Shown in pieces: positions 1-8,347 of a stretch of DNA of 64,000 nucleotides (position 1 is the stretch's first letter; each line of letters opens with the position of its first letter). A program made the translations under genes and the position numbers. The notes below the pieces were generated by a model. The model was not told the origin of the DNA, did not search any database, and was given only the letters and a program-made list of their open reading frames with translations. Source of the DNA: Desulfatibacillum alkenivorans DSM 16219 (GTDB lineage Bacteria; Desulfobacterota; Desulfobacteria; Desulfobacterales; Desulfatibacillaceae); assembly GCF_900142135.1 (NCBI RefSeq), contig NZ_FQZU01000007.1:149657-213656 (forward strand), read 5' to 3'.

Positions 1-369
1 TCCGTCGCAAACGCCGTCGCCGTTATCATCCAGGCAGGAAATTTCGCCGTTATTGAATTTTTCTCCGCTGGCCCATGCTGAGGCTGCGGCCGCAGAGTCG
101 GTCACCGTGCTATTGCGGGAATGCGTGCGCTGGTAGCCGATATAGGGCAACTCTTCAAAATCCAGCGGATCGCCGTTGGGGCCGTTTTTGAAAATACGGG
201 CTGCGGTGACGTTGGAAAGACCCATGCCGTCCGGAACCATTAAAATTACGTATTTGGGAGCGTCTTCAGCCGGGGGGGCAGCATCGCTGTCATCCGTGCA
301 ACCGCTGCCGCCAAGCGCCAAGATCAGCGCAGCCGCAATCGCCAAGAACAAGTTACCTGCTTTCTTCAT
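1..369 (-). CDS. Alkaline phosphatase family protein, lipoprotein-like (C-terminus beyond window)
   Basis: Seen: 123 codons read from an ATG at 369 and run off the window edge. An AAGGAG ribosome site lies about 12 bases upstream. The N-terminus is a hydrophobic signal segment ending in GGSGC (Cys24), a possible though weak lipobox. It is followed by VILMVPDGMG (metal-ligand Asp47) and by TVTDSAAAASAWASG. Asp91-Ser92 there match the phosphorylated-serine motif of PhoA-type alkaline phosphatases. Family knowledge: these are periplasmic or outer-surface phosphomonoesterases using two zinc ions and magnesium. The remaining metal ligands lie outside the window, so activity cannot be judged. No Pho-box-like repeat was recognised upstream. 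An atypical phosphatase of the same superfamily is possible. Confidence 0.85.
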   Translation of the reverse strand, partial: MKKAGNLFLAIAAALILALGGSGCTDDSDAAPPAEDAPKYVILMVPDGMGLSNVTAARIFKNGPNGDPLDFEELPYIGYQRTHSRNSTVTDSAAAASAWASGEKFNNGEISCLDDNGDGVCDG

Positions 370-849
370 CCTTTTTTCCTCTCCTTAAGTTTGGTTTTCA
401 ATTGTGTGCGTTTGCCTGTCTGTGGGGGCGGAGTCCGCCTATCCGGCCAAGGCCGAACTCCAGGTTGTAGATAGGAGAGGAATGTTAATGGGCAATTAAC
501 CCAACATGAGATTGCGGCTATGTTTCAGTTTGATAACTATTGATATATTGTTAAGATAGATATCAATTAGTGTAATATTAAATGATTATTGACTGTTGTA
601 TTTTGCTCTGAGATGATTATTATCCCCTGGGATTGATGGGTGCCAAATCCTTTCCTTTTTCATCAACCTGCTGTTGCTTTCAATTTTCCATTCGCGCCTA
701 ATGGGATTTGCGAATGCGGAGCGTATTCCAACGTAAGGGGCAGGCGCCCGTGCACTCTTCTTCAATTTGTTGCGGAGGGGGGCAGGGTGTGATAGTCTTC
801 TGGTATAAGATCGCTGTTCTTTCAGTAACCCTTTCTGCGGGGACAAACC
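370..849. other. Gene-free stretch between divergent genes
   Basis: The stretch separates the divergent phosphatase and SCP2 genes. About 520-600 is markedly AT-rich, with many short TATATT/TAATAT-like words, and probably holds promoters. No well-spaced -35/-10 pair, operator or RNA gene could be supported. Overlapping reading frames here show no recognisable protein. Confidence 0.4.
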
Positions 850-1431
850 ATGACCGAATCCATGTGCATCACCCTCAGGCTGGATGTAAACGAACTCATG
901 ACCGAGTTTATTCCCAAGGTCGCCCGGGAGTTTATGCGCCACGCCGGCACGGGCGCCCTGTTTCAAGGCGCTGAATTGTCCCTGGTCGTGGAAATTTCCG
1001 GGAAGCCGTATTTTTATGTCTTCAAGGACGGGGAGGAACTTTCAGCCGGGGAGGGGGATCTTGATTCGCCTACGGCTCGCGTTTGTATGGGCCTGGAAGA
1101 CATGGAGCGGCTCATCCTCATGCGAAATATTGACCTGTTTGTGGGGCTTCCCACAGACAGCGCAGCCAGAGCCGGGAAGAAGCAGTCTGCCGTTAAGGAG
1201 ATCAAGGGGTTTTTGGGGCTGGAGCTGACCAATGACGACGATAGCGTCAGCAAGGTCAGCGTCATATTGAACAACGCCCGTGAGCCCCGCGCCGTATTTA
1301 AACTGACCATGAAAGACGCCCGAAAACTCATGTCAGGCAAACAAAACCCCGTCAGCATGTTCATGAGCGGCCAGCTTCGCATTGACGGCGACATAGGGTT
1401 TGCCATGGCTCTTCAACCATTGTTCACCTGA
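850..1431 (+). CDS. SCP2 sterol-binding-domain protein
   Basis: 193 residues with no signal peptide or membrane segment, so probably cytoplasmic. The C-terminal region (about 100-193), with RAVFKLTMKDARKLMSGKQN and then MFMSGQLRIDGDIGFAMAL, has the SCP2 layout: a strand, the '.G....G.' turn and a final helix containing QPL. Known for the family: a hydrophobic pocket binding fatty acyl chains or lipids. The substrate here is unknown. The gene ends 68 bases before moxR and points the same way, so co-transcription is possible. The start at 850 is the first in-frame ATG; a second at 862 cannot be excluded, because the ribosome site is weak. Confidence 0.75.
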   Translation: MTESMCITLRLDVNELMTEFIPKVAREFMRHAGTGALFQGAELSLVVEISGKPYFYVFKDGEELSAGEGDLDSPTARVCMGLEDMERLILMRNIDLFVGLPTDSAARAGKKQSAVKEIKGFLGLELTNDDDSVSKVSVILNNAREPRAVFKLTMKDARKLMSGKQNPVSMFMSGQLRIDGDIGFAMALQPLFT

Positions 1432-1498
1432 AAGCCCGCATGGGCCGCAGGGCGGGGCGTCCCTCCCGACCTGGCGCCGTCCCGCAACGGAGAAGCAA

Positions 1499-2440
1499 AT
1501 GCCTCATTCCCAGGCGCGGGAAATCTGCTCCCGCGTTACCGCGAACATAGAAAATGTCATGCGCGGCCAGGCCAAATCCATTCGTTTACTCATGGCGGGG
1601 TTCGCCAGCGGCGGGCATGTATTGCTGGAGGACGTCCCGGGCACGGGCAAAACCACCTTAGCCAAAGCCCTGGCCCTTTCCGTGGACCTGGATTTTTCCC
1701 GGATTCAGTTTACTCCGGATTTGCTGCCTTCGGACATCCTTGGGGTGTCGGTTTTCGATCAAAAGGAAAACGCTTTTAATTTTCACAAAGGCCCCATATT
1801 CACAAATATTCTTTTGGCGGACGAAATCAATCGCAGTTCCCCCAGGACCCAAAGCGCCTTGCTGGAAGCCATGGCCGAGAGCCAGGTCAGCATCGACGGC
1901 CAGTTGCGCAGGCTGGAAAACGTGTTTTTTGTCATCGCCACCCAAAACCCCGTGGAAACCTCGGGAACCTATCCCCTTCCCGAAGCCCAGATGGACCGGT
2001 TCTCGCTTCAATTTTCCTTAGGATACGTGAGCCCCGAGGTGGAGGTCTCCATTATGTCGGATCAGGGCGCCGGGCATCCTTTGGAGCAGTTGGGACCATG
2101 CGTTGGCATGGAGGATGTTTTGACGCTGCGCAGCCAGGTGAAACAGGTGGCCATCAGCGAGGAGCTTAAACGCTACATCGTGGATCTCGTGGGCGCCACG
2201 CGGAGAGAGGAAGGCATCCTCATGGGGGCCAGCCCCCGGGCTTCCCTGGCTTTGATGAAGGTTTCCCAGGCCCTTGCCCTGATAGACAACCAAAGTTTCG
2301 TCTCTCCGGACCATATCCAGGAGGTCGCCGTGTCCGTGATCGCCCACAGGATGGTCATGGATCCCCAGGCCAGGTTCTCCGGGCAAACAACAAAGGCCGT
2401 GGTGGAAAACATACTCAAAAGGGTTCCGGTTCCTGCTTGA
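1499..2440 (+). CDS. MoxR-type AAA+ ATPase
   Basis: 313 residues. Walker A GTGKT is at about 48-52 and Walker B LLADEINR at 105-112. The sensor-1 region reads FVIATQNPVE, followed by the MoxR signature ETSGTYPLPEAQMDRF, and a C-terminal lid domain is present. Known: MoxR ATPases act as chaperones or metal-insertion motors and are nearly always encoded next to a DUF58 protein, as here. The start was set at 1499 because CGGAG lies 7 bases upstream. An in-frame ATG at 1400 lies inside the previous gene and would add a low-complexity extension. It is the first gene of a four-gene operon (moxR, DUF58, transglutaminase, CXXC protein). Confidence 0.93.
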   Translation: MPHSQAREICSRVTANIENVMRGQAKSIRLLMAGFASGGHVLLEDVPGTGKTTLAKALALSVDLDFSRIQFTPDLLPSDILGVSVFDQKENAFNFHKGPIFTNILLADEINRSSPRTQSALLEAMAESQVSIDGQLRRLENVFFVIATQNPVETSGTYPLPEAQMDRFSLQFSLGYVSPEVEVSIMSDQGAGHPLEQLGPCVGMEDVLTLRSQVKQVAISEELKRYIVDLVGATRREEGILMGASPRASLALMKVSQALALIDNQSFVSPDHIQEVAVSVIAHRMVMDPQARFSGQTTKAVVENILKRVPVPA

Positions 2441-2462
2441 CAGGCAGCATCCAAGGGGCAAG

Positions 2463-3770
2463 ATGATCAGCCGCATCGTCTATCATTTTTTCAGGATCAG
2501 GGCTAACCTCAAATATTGGTGGCGGGAACGGTTCACCATTCCCGGCAGGCTGGTCTGGGCGATCATAATCTTTTCCGCCATGGTGGGGGTGGACACCAAC
2601 CGAACCACCGCCTTTCAGGTGTTTTGCTTTTTCTGCGTGGTCATGCTTTTTTCCTGGTTTTTCAGCAGATTTTTTTCCTGCTCCATCCAGGCGGAACGGC
2701 GCCTGCCCAAATTCGGAACCGTGGGGCGGCCGTTTCATTACACCATTCAACTGAATAATCAGGGCAAACGCCGGGAAAGGGGATTGGGCTGCATGGAGAT
2801 CATGCAGGACGACCGGCCTGGCCTGGATCAACTAAAAAAGGCCGACTGGCCCAAAGGCCTTTGGGCCAGGCTGGTGCGATTGGGGGAAAGCTCCAGGCGC
2901 TCCTATCCGCGAGGCTTGGTTTCGCCCCTGCCGGACATGGGGCCGGGCGCGTCCACCGAGATCGAGGCCAGCGTCACGCCCGCCTCCCGCGGGCGTTTAG
3001 ACTTTCTGGACGTCGCCATTGTCCGCCCCGACCCGTTTAATCTGATCAACTCGTTCAAACGGGTTTCCCGCAAGCAATCGGCATTGATCCTGCCCAGACG
3101 ATACGAGCTGCCGCCCATCCATTTACCGAGCGTGCGAAAAAGGCAGCCCGGAGGCTTTTCCATCGCCCATTCCGTGGGGGATTCCGAGGAGTTCCTGTCC
3201 ATGCGGGATTACCAGCCCGGGGATCCTCTCCGGCGCATTCATTGGCGAAGCTGGGCCAAAACCGGCAAGCCCATCATCAAGGAATATCAGGAGGAGTTTT
3301 TCGTGCGCCACGCCCTGGTGCTGGATACATTTCCGGAAGGCCGCTCCTCCCTGATTTTTGAAGAGGCGGTGTCCACGGCGGCTTCCTTCGCCAGCTCCGT
3401 GCAAACCAAGGAAAGCCTGCTGGACCTGATGTTCGTGGGCGCCAAAGCCTATTGCTTTACCACGGGCCGGGGCATGGGCCATGAAAGCCTTATGCTGGAA
3501 GTGCTGGCCTCCGTAAATCCTGTCGCGGGCAAGCCCTTTTCCGTCCTGCCTCCCGCCGTATTGCAGCGCGCTTCGGCGCTTAGCGGAGTGATTTGCGTGC
3601 TCCTGGCCTGGGACGAGGAAAGGCGCAATTTCGTAAGGGAGCTGAAAGCCCGGAGCATCCCGGCGCTGGCTCTGGTCATTACGGATAAGGCCGCAGACCA
3701 GGATGAGGACGGGGGAGAATGCCGCTTTATACATGTTGATTCCATGGCGGAGGATTTGGCGAAGCTATGA
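2463..3770 (+). CDS. DUF58 domain protein
   Basis: 435 residues. Two hydrophobic segments near the N-terminus (about 30-43 and 51-70) anchor the protein in the inner membrane. The DUF58 signature RDYQPGDPLRRIHWRSWAK follows at about residues 245-265, and a VWA-like C-terminal half carries ALVLDT. Known: DUF58 proteins partner MoxR ATPases and are thought to help assemble or modify protein complexes; the exact job is not established. AAGGGG lies 6 bases before the ATG. The stop overlaps the next start by four bases (ATGA), indicating translational coupling. Confidence 0.9.
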   Translation: MISRIVYHFFRIRANLKYWWRERFTIPGRLVWAIIIFSAMVGVDTNRTTAFQVFCFFCVVMLFSWFFSRFFSCSIQAERRLPKFGTVGRPFHYTIQLNNQGKRRERGLGCMEIMQDDRPGLDQLKKADWPKGLWARLVRLGESSRRSYPRGLVSPLPDMGPGASTEIEASVTPASRGRLDFLDVAIVRPDPFNLINSFKRVSRKQSALILPRRYELPPIHLPSVRKRQPGGFSIAHSVGDSEEFLSMRDYQPGDPLRRIHWRSWAKTGKPIIKEYQEEFFVRHALVLDTFPEGRSSLIFEEAVSTAASFASSVQTKESLLDLMFVGAKAYCFTTGRGMGHESLMLEVLASVNPVAGKPFSVLPPAVLQRASALSGVICVLLAWDEERRNFVRELKARSIPALALVITDKAADQDEDGGECRFIHVDSMAEDLAKL

Positions 3771-5809
3771 AAACCCCCCGCTTGTTTTTAGGCGCCACGC
3801 TGCTTTTTTGGGGGTGGCAGACCAACATGCCGATTATTGGCGCTGTCATGGCGGTTGTCATCGAGGCTTCCATCTTTCTGCCCTGGAGATGGACCTTTAC
3901 AGCCAAGGATCTCAACAAGGCCGCCGACATTTGCGCAATTTTATTCATGGCCTTGCTAATATACCGTTTCAGCCAGGACGCCTCTTCCCAGACCTTGTTG
4001 GATTTGCTCCAACAGATTCCCATCCCGTTTTTCCCTTTGCTGGCTTGCCAGTATTACGGAGTGGCCGGCGGCATCGACTCCAGCGCCTTGTTCTACTCCG
4101 CCCGCCAGAAGCGGAAGAAGGACCCCGAGGCGCCGCGCAAGGTGGTGGACATCGGCCTGCCTTTCGCCCTGGCCTGCGTGCTATCGGCCAGCGCCGCCAA
4201 CGCCAGGACGACCTTTTTTATGGGGTTTCTTGTGTTGTCGGTTTGGGCTTTATGGAAAACCCGGCCCAGACGATACCGCCGGAGCCTGTGGATTCCCTTG
4301 ATTCTACTGGCGGCCGGGGCAGGGTATGCAGCGCAGAACGGGCTTCATACCTTGCAAGGATATGTAGAGCAGGCGTTTTTGGACTGGTACGGCGATTCTC
4401 TGGAAACCAAGGAAGACGCGTACAGAACCTTTACCCATCTGGGGGACATGGGCCGACTTAAGCTGTCCCATCGCATTGTCATGCGCATTTTATCCAAGCC
4501 GGGGGAGCGTGTTCCCGCCCTGTTGCGCTCCGCTTCTTATAACGCCTATTTTTCGGGCAACTGGACGGCTCGCGATGCGGACTTTTACCCCTCTCCCTAC
4601 GACAACGCCAAAGACCTTTGGTTTTTTGGCGATGCGCCGGACTCCAGCCGGGAAACGGTCATATCCATGTTTCTGAAAGACGGGGAGGGCCTGTTGAGCC
4701 TGCCCGCCGGGACTTATGAAATCCAGGGGCTAAAATCCCGAACCCTGGAACGCAATCATTACGGGGCGGTTGTGGTGGATTTTGCGCCCCGCCTGGCCGT
4801 ATTTAAAGTGCGATACGGAGACGGCCCTGACCTGCTCAAGCCTCCGGGCCCGGAGGACATGCGCATTCCCTTGGAAATCGCTTCGCTTATCTCCTCGCAG
4901 GTTGCCTCCCTGCCCCTGGAAGGGGAGACTGATTTGGAAAAAGTCCGCATTATCCAGGAGTATTTTTTGGATCATTTTAAATACACCCTGGATCTTGACG
5001 GAAAGGGGGGAAGGGACGCCGCTTTGGCCCGGTTTCTCCTGGACAGCAAAAAAGGGCATTGCGAGTTTTTCGCCGCGGCCACGGCCCTGTTTCTGCGCAA
5101 TGCCGGGATACCAGCCCGGTACGCCACGGGATACGCCGTTATAGAACCCGGACCGGACGGCCAGTGGCTTGTAAGGGCGCGCCACGCCCACGCCTGGACT
5201 CTGGCGTATGTGGAAGGCCGGTGGCGGGACGTGGACTCCACCCCGTCGATCTGGGCGGAAGAGGAGAAAAGAGGCGAGTCCTTTTTTCAAGGGGTTTTTG
5301 ACGCCTTTTCCAACCTGTGGTGGCGCATATCCTTAAAACGCCTGCAAGGGGATGGGACGGGGCGAAGCCTCACGGATTATCTGCTGTGGGGGCTGATCCC
5401 CCTGGCGGCCTTTCTCGTTTGGAGGCTGTATAGAAAGGAGCGGGTGGAAAAGGATAAAAAATCGGGGGAAGAAAGCCCTATGCCGGATTTGCAGGGCGGG
5501 GACTCCGAGTTTTATCCCATAGAGGAAATGCTTAACGCCCAGGGGTATTCCCGGCGGCAAGGGGAAAACCTCAACCAATGGGCGCTTCGGCTTGGGAGCC
5601 ACGCTCCGGGCCGCTTAAAGGTTGACGTTCTCCGGGAGATCATTCATTTGCACTATAGATATCGCTTCGACCCCGCAGGGTTGGATGAAAATGATCGCCG
5701 CCGGCTTGCAGCTCTTGCCAAAGAGTGGCTGGAGAGTTATACCCGGGGCATGGACGCAAGAAAGGAAAAGGACCATGACCAAAATTTCGGAAACGACCTT
5801 CAGCCCTAA
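3767..5809 (+). CDS. Membrane transglutaminase-like protein (DUF3488/TgpA type)
   Basis: 680 residues. The N-terminal 200 residues hold several membrane segments. A periplasmic part follows, with a transglutaminase core: Cys in KKGHCEFFAAATALFLRNAG (about 431), His in ARHAHAWTLAY (about 474) and Asp in WRDVDSTPS. A further membrane segment near 545-562 leads to a soluble DUF4129-like tail. Family knowledge: TgpA-type proteins are inner-membrane enzymes with the catalytic domain outside, encoded with MoxR and DUF58. All three catalytic residues are present. The physiological substrate is unknown. The gene overlaps its upstream neighbour by 4 bases and the next small gene by 35 bases. Confidence 0.9.
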   Translation: MKTPRLFLGATLLFWGWQTNMPIIGAVMAVVIEASIFLPWRWTFTAKDLNKAADICAILFMALLIYRFSQDASSQTLLDLLQQIPIPFFPLLACQYYGVAGGIDSSALFYSARQKRKKDPEAPRKVVDIGLPFALACVLSASAANARTTFFMGFLVLSVWALWKTRPRRYRRSLWIPLILLAAGAGYAAQNGLHTLQGYVEQAFLDWYGDSLETKEDAYRTFTHLGDMGRLKLSHRIVMRILSKPGERVPALLRSASYNAYFSGNWTARDADFYPSPYDNAKDLWFFGDAPDSSRETVISMFLKDGEGLLSLPAGTYEIQGLKSRTLERNHYGAVVVDFAPRLAVFKVRYGDGPDLLKPPGPEDMRIPLEIASLISSQVASLPLEGETDLEKVRIIQEYFLDHFKYTLDLDGKGGRDAALARFLLDSKKGHCEFFAAATALFLRNAGIPARYATGYAVIEPGPDGQWLVRARHAHAWTLAYVEGRWRDVDSTPSIWAEEEKRGESFFQGVFDAFSNLWWRISLKRLQGDGTGRSLTDYLLWGLIPLAAFLVWRLYRKERVEKDKKSGEESPMPDLQGGDSEFYPIEEMLNAQGYSRRQGENLNQWALRLGSHAPGRLKVDVLREIIHLHYRYRFDPAGLDENDRRRLAALAKEWLESYTRGMDARKEKDHDQNFGNDLQP

Positions 5810-5963
5810 ATGCATTGAATGCGGAGGCGAAACCTCCATCGCGGGCAAATGCGAAAACTCCAAGGTGGTTTGCAAATCCTGCAACAAATCCTACCCTTTT
5901 GAGGAGTACCAGGAGGCTTTCGAGGATTACATAGAAGACTCCTGCGTGTTTGAAGACGAGTAG
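5775..5963 (+). CDS. Small dual-CXXC (zinc-ribbon-like) protein
   Basis: 62 residues. The CXXC pairs at 13/16 and 33/36 are typical of a zinc ribbon, and the tail is acidic (EEYQEAFEDYIEDSCVFEDE). The start at 5775 sits inside the end of the transglutaminase gene, preceded by AAGGAAAAGG, so its translation is probably coupled. A longer in-frame extension upstream would only re-read the transglutaminase gene in another frame. No enzymatic function is recognised; metal binding is inferred from the cysteines. Confidence 0.7.
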   Translation: MTKISETTFSPKCIECGGETSIAGKCENSKVVCKSCNKSYPFEEYQEAFEDYIEDSCVFEDE

Positions 5964-5967
5964 GCGC

Positions 5968-5988
5968 TTAGCCCGCCAGGGCGGCTAA
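5968..5988. terminator. Possible short convergent hairpin
   Basis: A near-perfect inverted repeat (TTAGCC...GGCTAA with one bulge) lies between the stops of the convergent CXXC and CBS genes and overlaps the CBS stop. There is no U-tract, so its role as a terminator is weakly supported. Confidence 0.3.
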
Positions 5989-6464
5989 ACTGCAATGCCC
6001 AGCCAGTCCTTGCACAATCTCTGAAAGACCTCGTGAATGTAAACCACTCCGATTACGGTTCCGTTTTCCAAAACCGGTAGGCGGCGGATTTTCTTCCGCA
6101 CCATGCGATCCACCAGGACCAGGATGTGTTCGTCCGCTTCAGCCGTGGAAGCCTGAGTGCTCATGACATGCCGCACGCTTAAACCCTTGAATCGTTCAAT
6201 ATAAGGCGTAATGTCATCCATATCCATGCCGGCGTTGTCCTCCATATAATTAAAGAACGGGGGCCGCAGGTTGTACAGGATGTCCACCATGGAAATGACG
6301 CCGGCCATTCCCCCCACGGGATCGGTGACTATCAGGCTGATGGTTTTGTAGCCCGATTCCCTGACCTTGCCGTGGGCGATTCTTTCCACAGCCTCCATGA
6401 CCGGCGCGTCCATGGAGATGGTTTCGTATTCCAAATACATCACGTCTTTGGCGGTCAGCTTCAT
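5985..6464 (-). CDS. Two-CBS-domain protein
   Basis: 159 residues, essentially only a Bateman module. CBS1 begins TAKDVMYLEYETISMDAPV and CBS2 begins LSVRHVMSTQASTAEADEH, ending with GVVYIHEVFQRL. Known: paired CBS domains bind adenine nucleotides or S-adenosylmethionine and act as energy sensors. No attached effector domain is seen, and the neighbouring genes do not reveal its partner. A GGAGGAGGAGG tract stands 7 bases before the ATG, a very strong ribosome site. Confidence 0.88.
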   Translation of the reverse strand: MKLTAKDVMYLEYETISMDAPVMEAVERIAHGKVRESGYKTISLIVTDPVGGMAGVISMVDILYNLRPPFFNYMEDNAGMDMDDITPYIERFKGLSVRHVMSTQASTAEADEHILVLVDRMVRKKIRRLPVLENGTVIGVVYIHEVFQRLCKDWLGIAV

Positions 6465-6981
6465 AATTTCCTCCTCCTCCAGAAAAAAAGAGTTTAACCC
6501 GGCGAATGAACGCCGGATGGCGTGGAGTATTTCTTTTGATAAAGCGGACGGATGGATTATAACCTGTATAAAGGTCTCAAGGCAAAATCAGATTAAGATT
6601 GAAATCAGTGTTCAGAGCCCCGCCGGAGACATCCCCGCCCTTCACCCACAACTCGATAATAGCGCGAGCAAAAAAAGACGGGGCAATGCTGCAGAACCAT
6701 TCAACGGCTCGGCATGGAGCAATTTGGAATGGATGGGCAGCCAGGCAGGAAATGACGCTGCCTGGGCCGCCCGTTTCAAGGATCAATTTCGGTTCGCAAC
6801 AGTCCATTGTCCTGGGCCGCGCCACCGTTCGGGGTCATTATTGGCCTATCGGCCCCCGGCATTGCATGCTGCGGCAGGCTTGCTCAAGTGACTGCAATGG
6901 TTGAATTTGTTCTGTAGTTGCAGGGCTTGCCCTGCCAAGCGTGCTCTGCACGCCAAGGGAGGCTCTCGTTGAGCGAAGCAA
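6465..6981. other. Gene-free stretch with dispersed repeats
   Basis: The part near 6600-6920 is a patchwork of the genome's intergenic repeats. It contains GGCTTGCCCTGCC at about 6927. It also contains a block around 6827-6885 (GGCCCCCGGCATTGCATGC) that recurs in inverted orientation at about 63363-63425. No protein or RNA gene is supported. Confidence 0.5.
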
Positions 6982-7344
6982 TCACGCAACGGGCTTGGTG
7001 GCCCACAAGCGGGAATCCTCTAAAGCCTCGCTCCGGTGATGCACGGTCGCCTTGTATTCAGGCGAGTTCACCATCTCGAAAAAGGCCTCGATGGAAGGAT
7101 ATTCCACCAACAAAACCCCGTCCCAATCGCCGTCCCCGATCACCGGCATCATGTACTTGCCGAAATAAATGACCCGGCCGCCGATCTTCTGCACCAGCTT
7201 GAGCGTGGCGTCGGAATATTTGGCGTAGGATTCCTGGCCGCCCTCCTTTTTCAATTTAAGCAGGTTGACCATCACAATGGGGCCTTCGTGCTTCATCTGG
7301 GAAAGTTCCTTCAACTGCTGTCCGGTGGGTTCGATAAAAGCCAT
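6982..7344 (-). CDS. DUF1330 domain protein
   Basis: 120 residues of a dimeric alpha-beta-barrel-like protein. The signature regions are PIVMVNLLKLK, GGRVIYFGKYMMPVIGDGDWDGVLLVEYPS and FFEMVNSPEYKATVHHRSEAL. Family: DUF1330, small stress- or metabolism-related proteins of uncertain activity. It stands alone between two repeat-rich gaps. A ribosome site, GGAGGAGAC, precedes the ATG at 7344. Confidence 0.85.
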   Translation of the reverse strand: MAFIEPTGQQLKELSQMKHEGPIVMVNLLKLKKEGGQESYAKYSDATLKLVQKIGGRVIYFGKYMMPVIGDGDWDGVLLVEYPSIEAFFEMVNSPEYKATVHHRSEALEDSRLWATKPVA

Positions 7345-7542
7345 GCGTCTCCTCCTGAGTCGTCAAAGTTGAATTGTTCATCCTGTCCATGCGTTTCGAG
7401 CCGCATCATAATATCAAGGGCTCTCCCATTGCAAGAGTGAGTTATACGATCGTGTTGAAAATCCGTTATTGAAATTCTATTTTGCAAGGGAAGGTTTATA
7501 TTGTATCTATCTATTCTTAATATCAAAATATCAAATAGATTC

Positions 7543-7571
7543 TTGACTTTTTCCATGCCCCCCTTTATTCT
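7543..7571 (+). promoter_or_regulatory. Putative sigma-70 promoter for the 7857-hdrA unit
   Basis: TTGACT (7543-7548), 17 bases, then TATTCT (7566-7571), in an AT-rich patch. Transcription would start near 7579, leaving a leader of about 280 bases before the first gene. No known riboswitch fold was recognised in that leader. Confidence 0.4.
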
Positions 7572-7856
7572 CACTGCCACGGAATTTTGGCCGATTAACC
7601 CATGCGGAAGCAGACTATGCCTTCTTATATCAAATCTCAATCCTTTCAATATCACCCCTATTCGCCCGGCTTTACATGAGGCCGGGACCATGCGCCGCCC
7701 GGGTTCGGCGTGCGCACCCTATAGTCCTGGTTCGGATTTCGGGGCAGACGGCGGTTAAGGCGCCAAGGCCTCGCATCGCCGGTATTCAGGCCGCCAATGG
7801 TTCAGCGGCTCAAGCCGGCAGTCGGGCGAACAGCCCCGAAGGAGGGAATCAGGCTC
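7572..7856 (+). other. Long untranslated leader, gene-free
   Basis: The gap from 7345 to 7856 holds no supportable gene. After the putative promoter, the GC-rich 7675-7850 portion has several short self-complementary words (for example around 7673-7700), so structured leader RNA is possible. Nothing definite can be named. Confidence 0.3.
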
Positions 7857-8279
7857 ATGGATGAGGGCGACAAGCCTATAACAACTGCTGAGTTATTGGA
7901 ACTGCGCGACCAGATGCTGGAGGCCGCGGACAGGGCCATTGCGGGCGATCCGGCGTTGTATCGACAGATACGCCGCATGCTGTGCAAGGTCGTCCACGGA
8001 GATGTGGAGATAGGCGACTATTACTCCCTGGCGCTCAACATCGCCCGTTCCCTGGATAAACTGGGGCCGGGCGTTTTCCTGTTCGAGTATTACTCGGAGA
8101 ACATTCATCCTGAAAAAAAGGGCAAGGCCCGGTTTTTCAGGCCCGAGTGCCAGGATTTGCTGTTTCAGCTTGATTCCATCCAGGAGTTTAAGCGGAAAAA
8201 GCGGCCTTTCAAAATCATCAACGGCGGGAAGGGTGACGAGGGAGACGCTTCTCCTCCCGTTTGGCTGCATAACGGTTGA
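7857..8279 (+). CDS. Hypothetical cytoplasmic protein upstream of hdrA
   Basis: 140 residues, charged and without signal or membrane segments. The N-terminal part is helical (ITTAELLELRDQMLEAADRA), followed by YYSLALNIARSLDKLGPGVFLFEYYS and a basic C-terminus. No family is recognised. The start at 7857 follows AAGGAGG at 7839-7845; an in-frame ATG at 7797 lacks a ribosome site. It ends 68 bases before hdrA on the same strand, so a shared transcript is likely. A role linked to the HdrA protein is only a guess from position. Confidence 0.6.
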   Translation: MDEGDKPITTAELLELRDQMLEAADRAIAGDPALYRQIRRMLCKVVHGDVEIGDYYSLALNIARSLDKLGPGVFLFEYYSENIHPEKKGKARFFRPECQDLLFQLDSIQEFKRKKRPFKIINGGKGDEGDASPPVWLHNG

Positions 8280-8347
8280 TTGCGGAAATTCGGCGAACCG
8301 GGGCTCGAAAGCCCCTACGGAAAGATTTGGATAAAAGGAGACAAACC

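Noticed and set aside
7673..7850. Possible riboswitch in the leader before 7857
   Set aside because: Compared by eye with cobalamin, c-di-GMP, fluoride and moco motifs; the conserved cores are not present.
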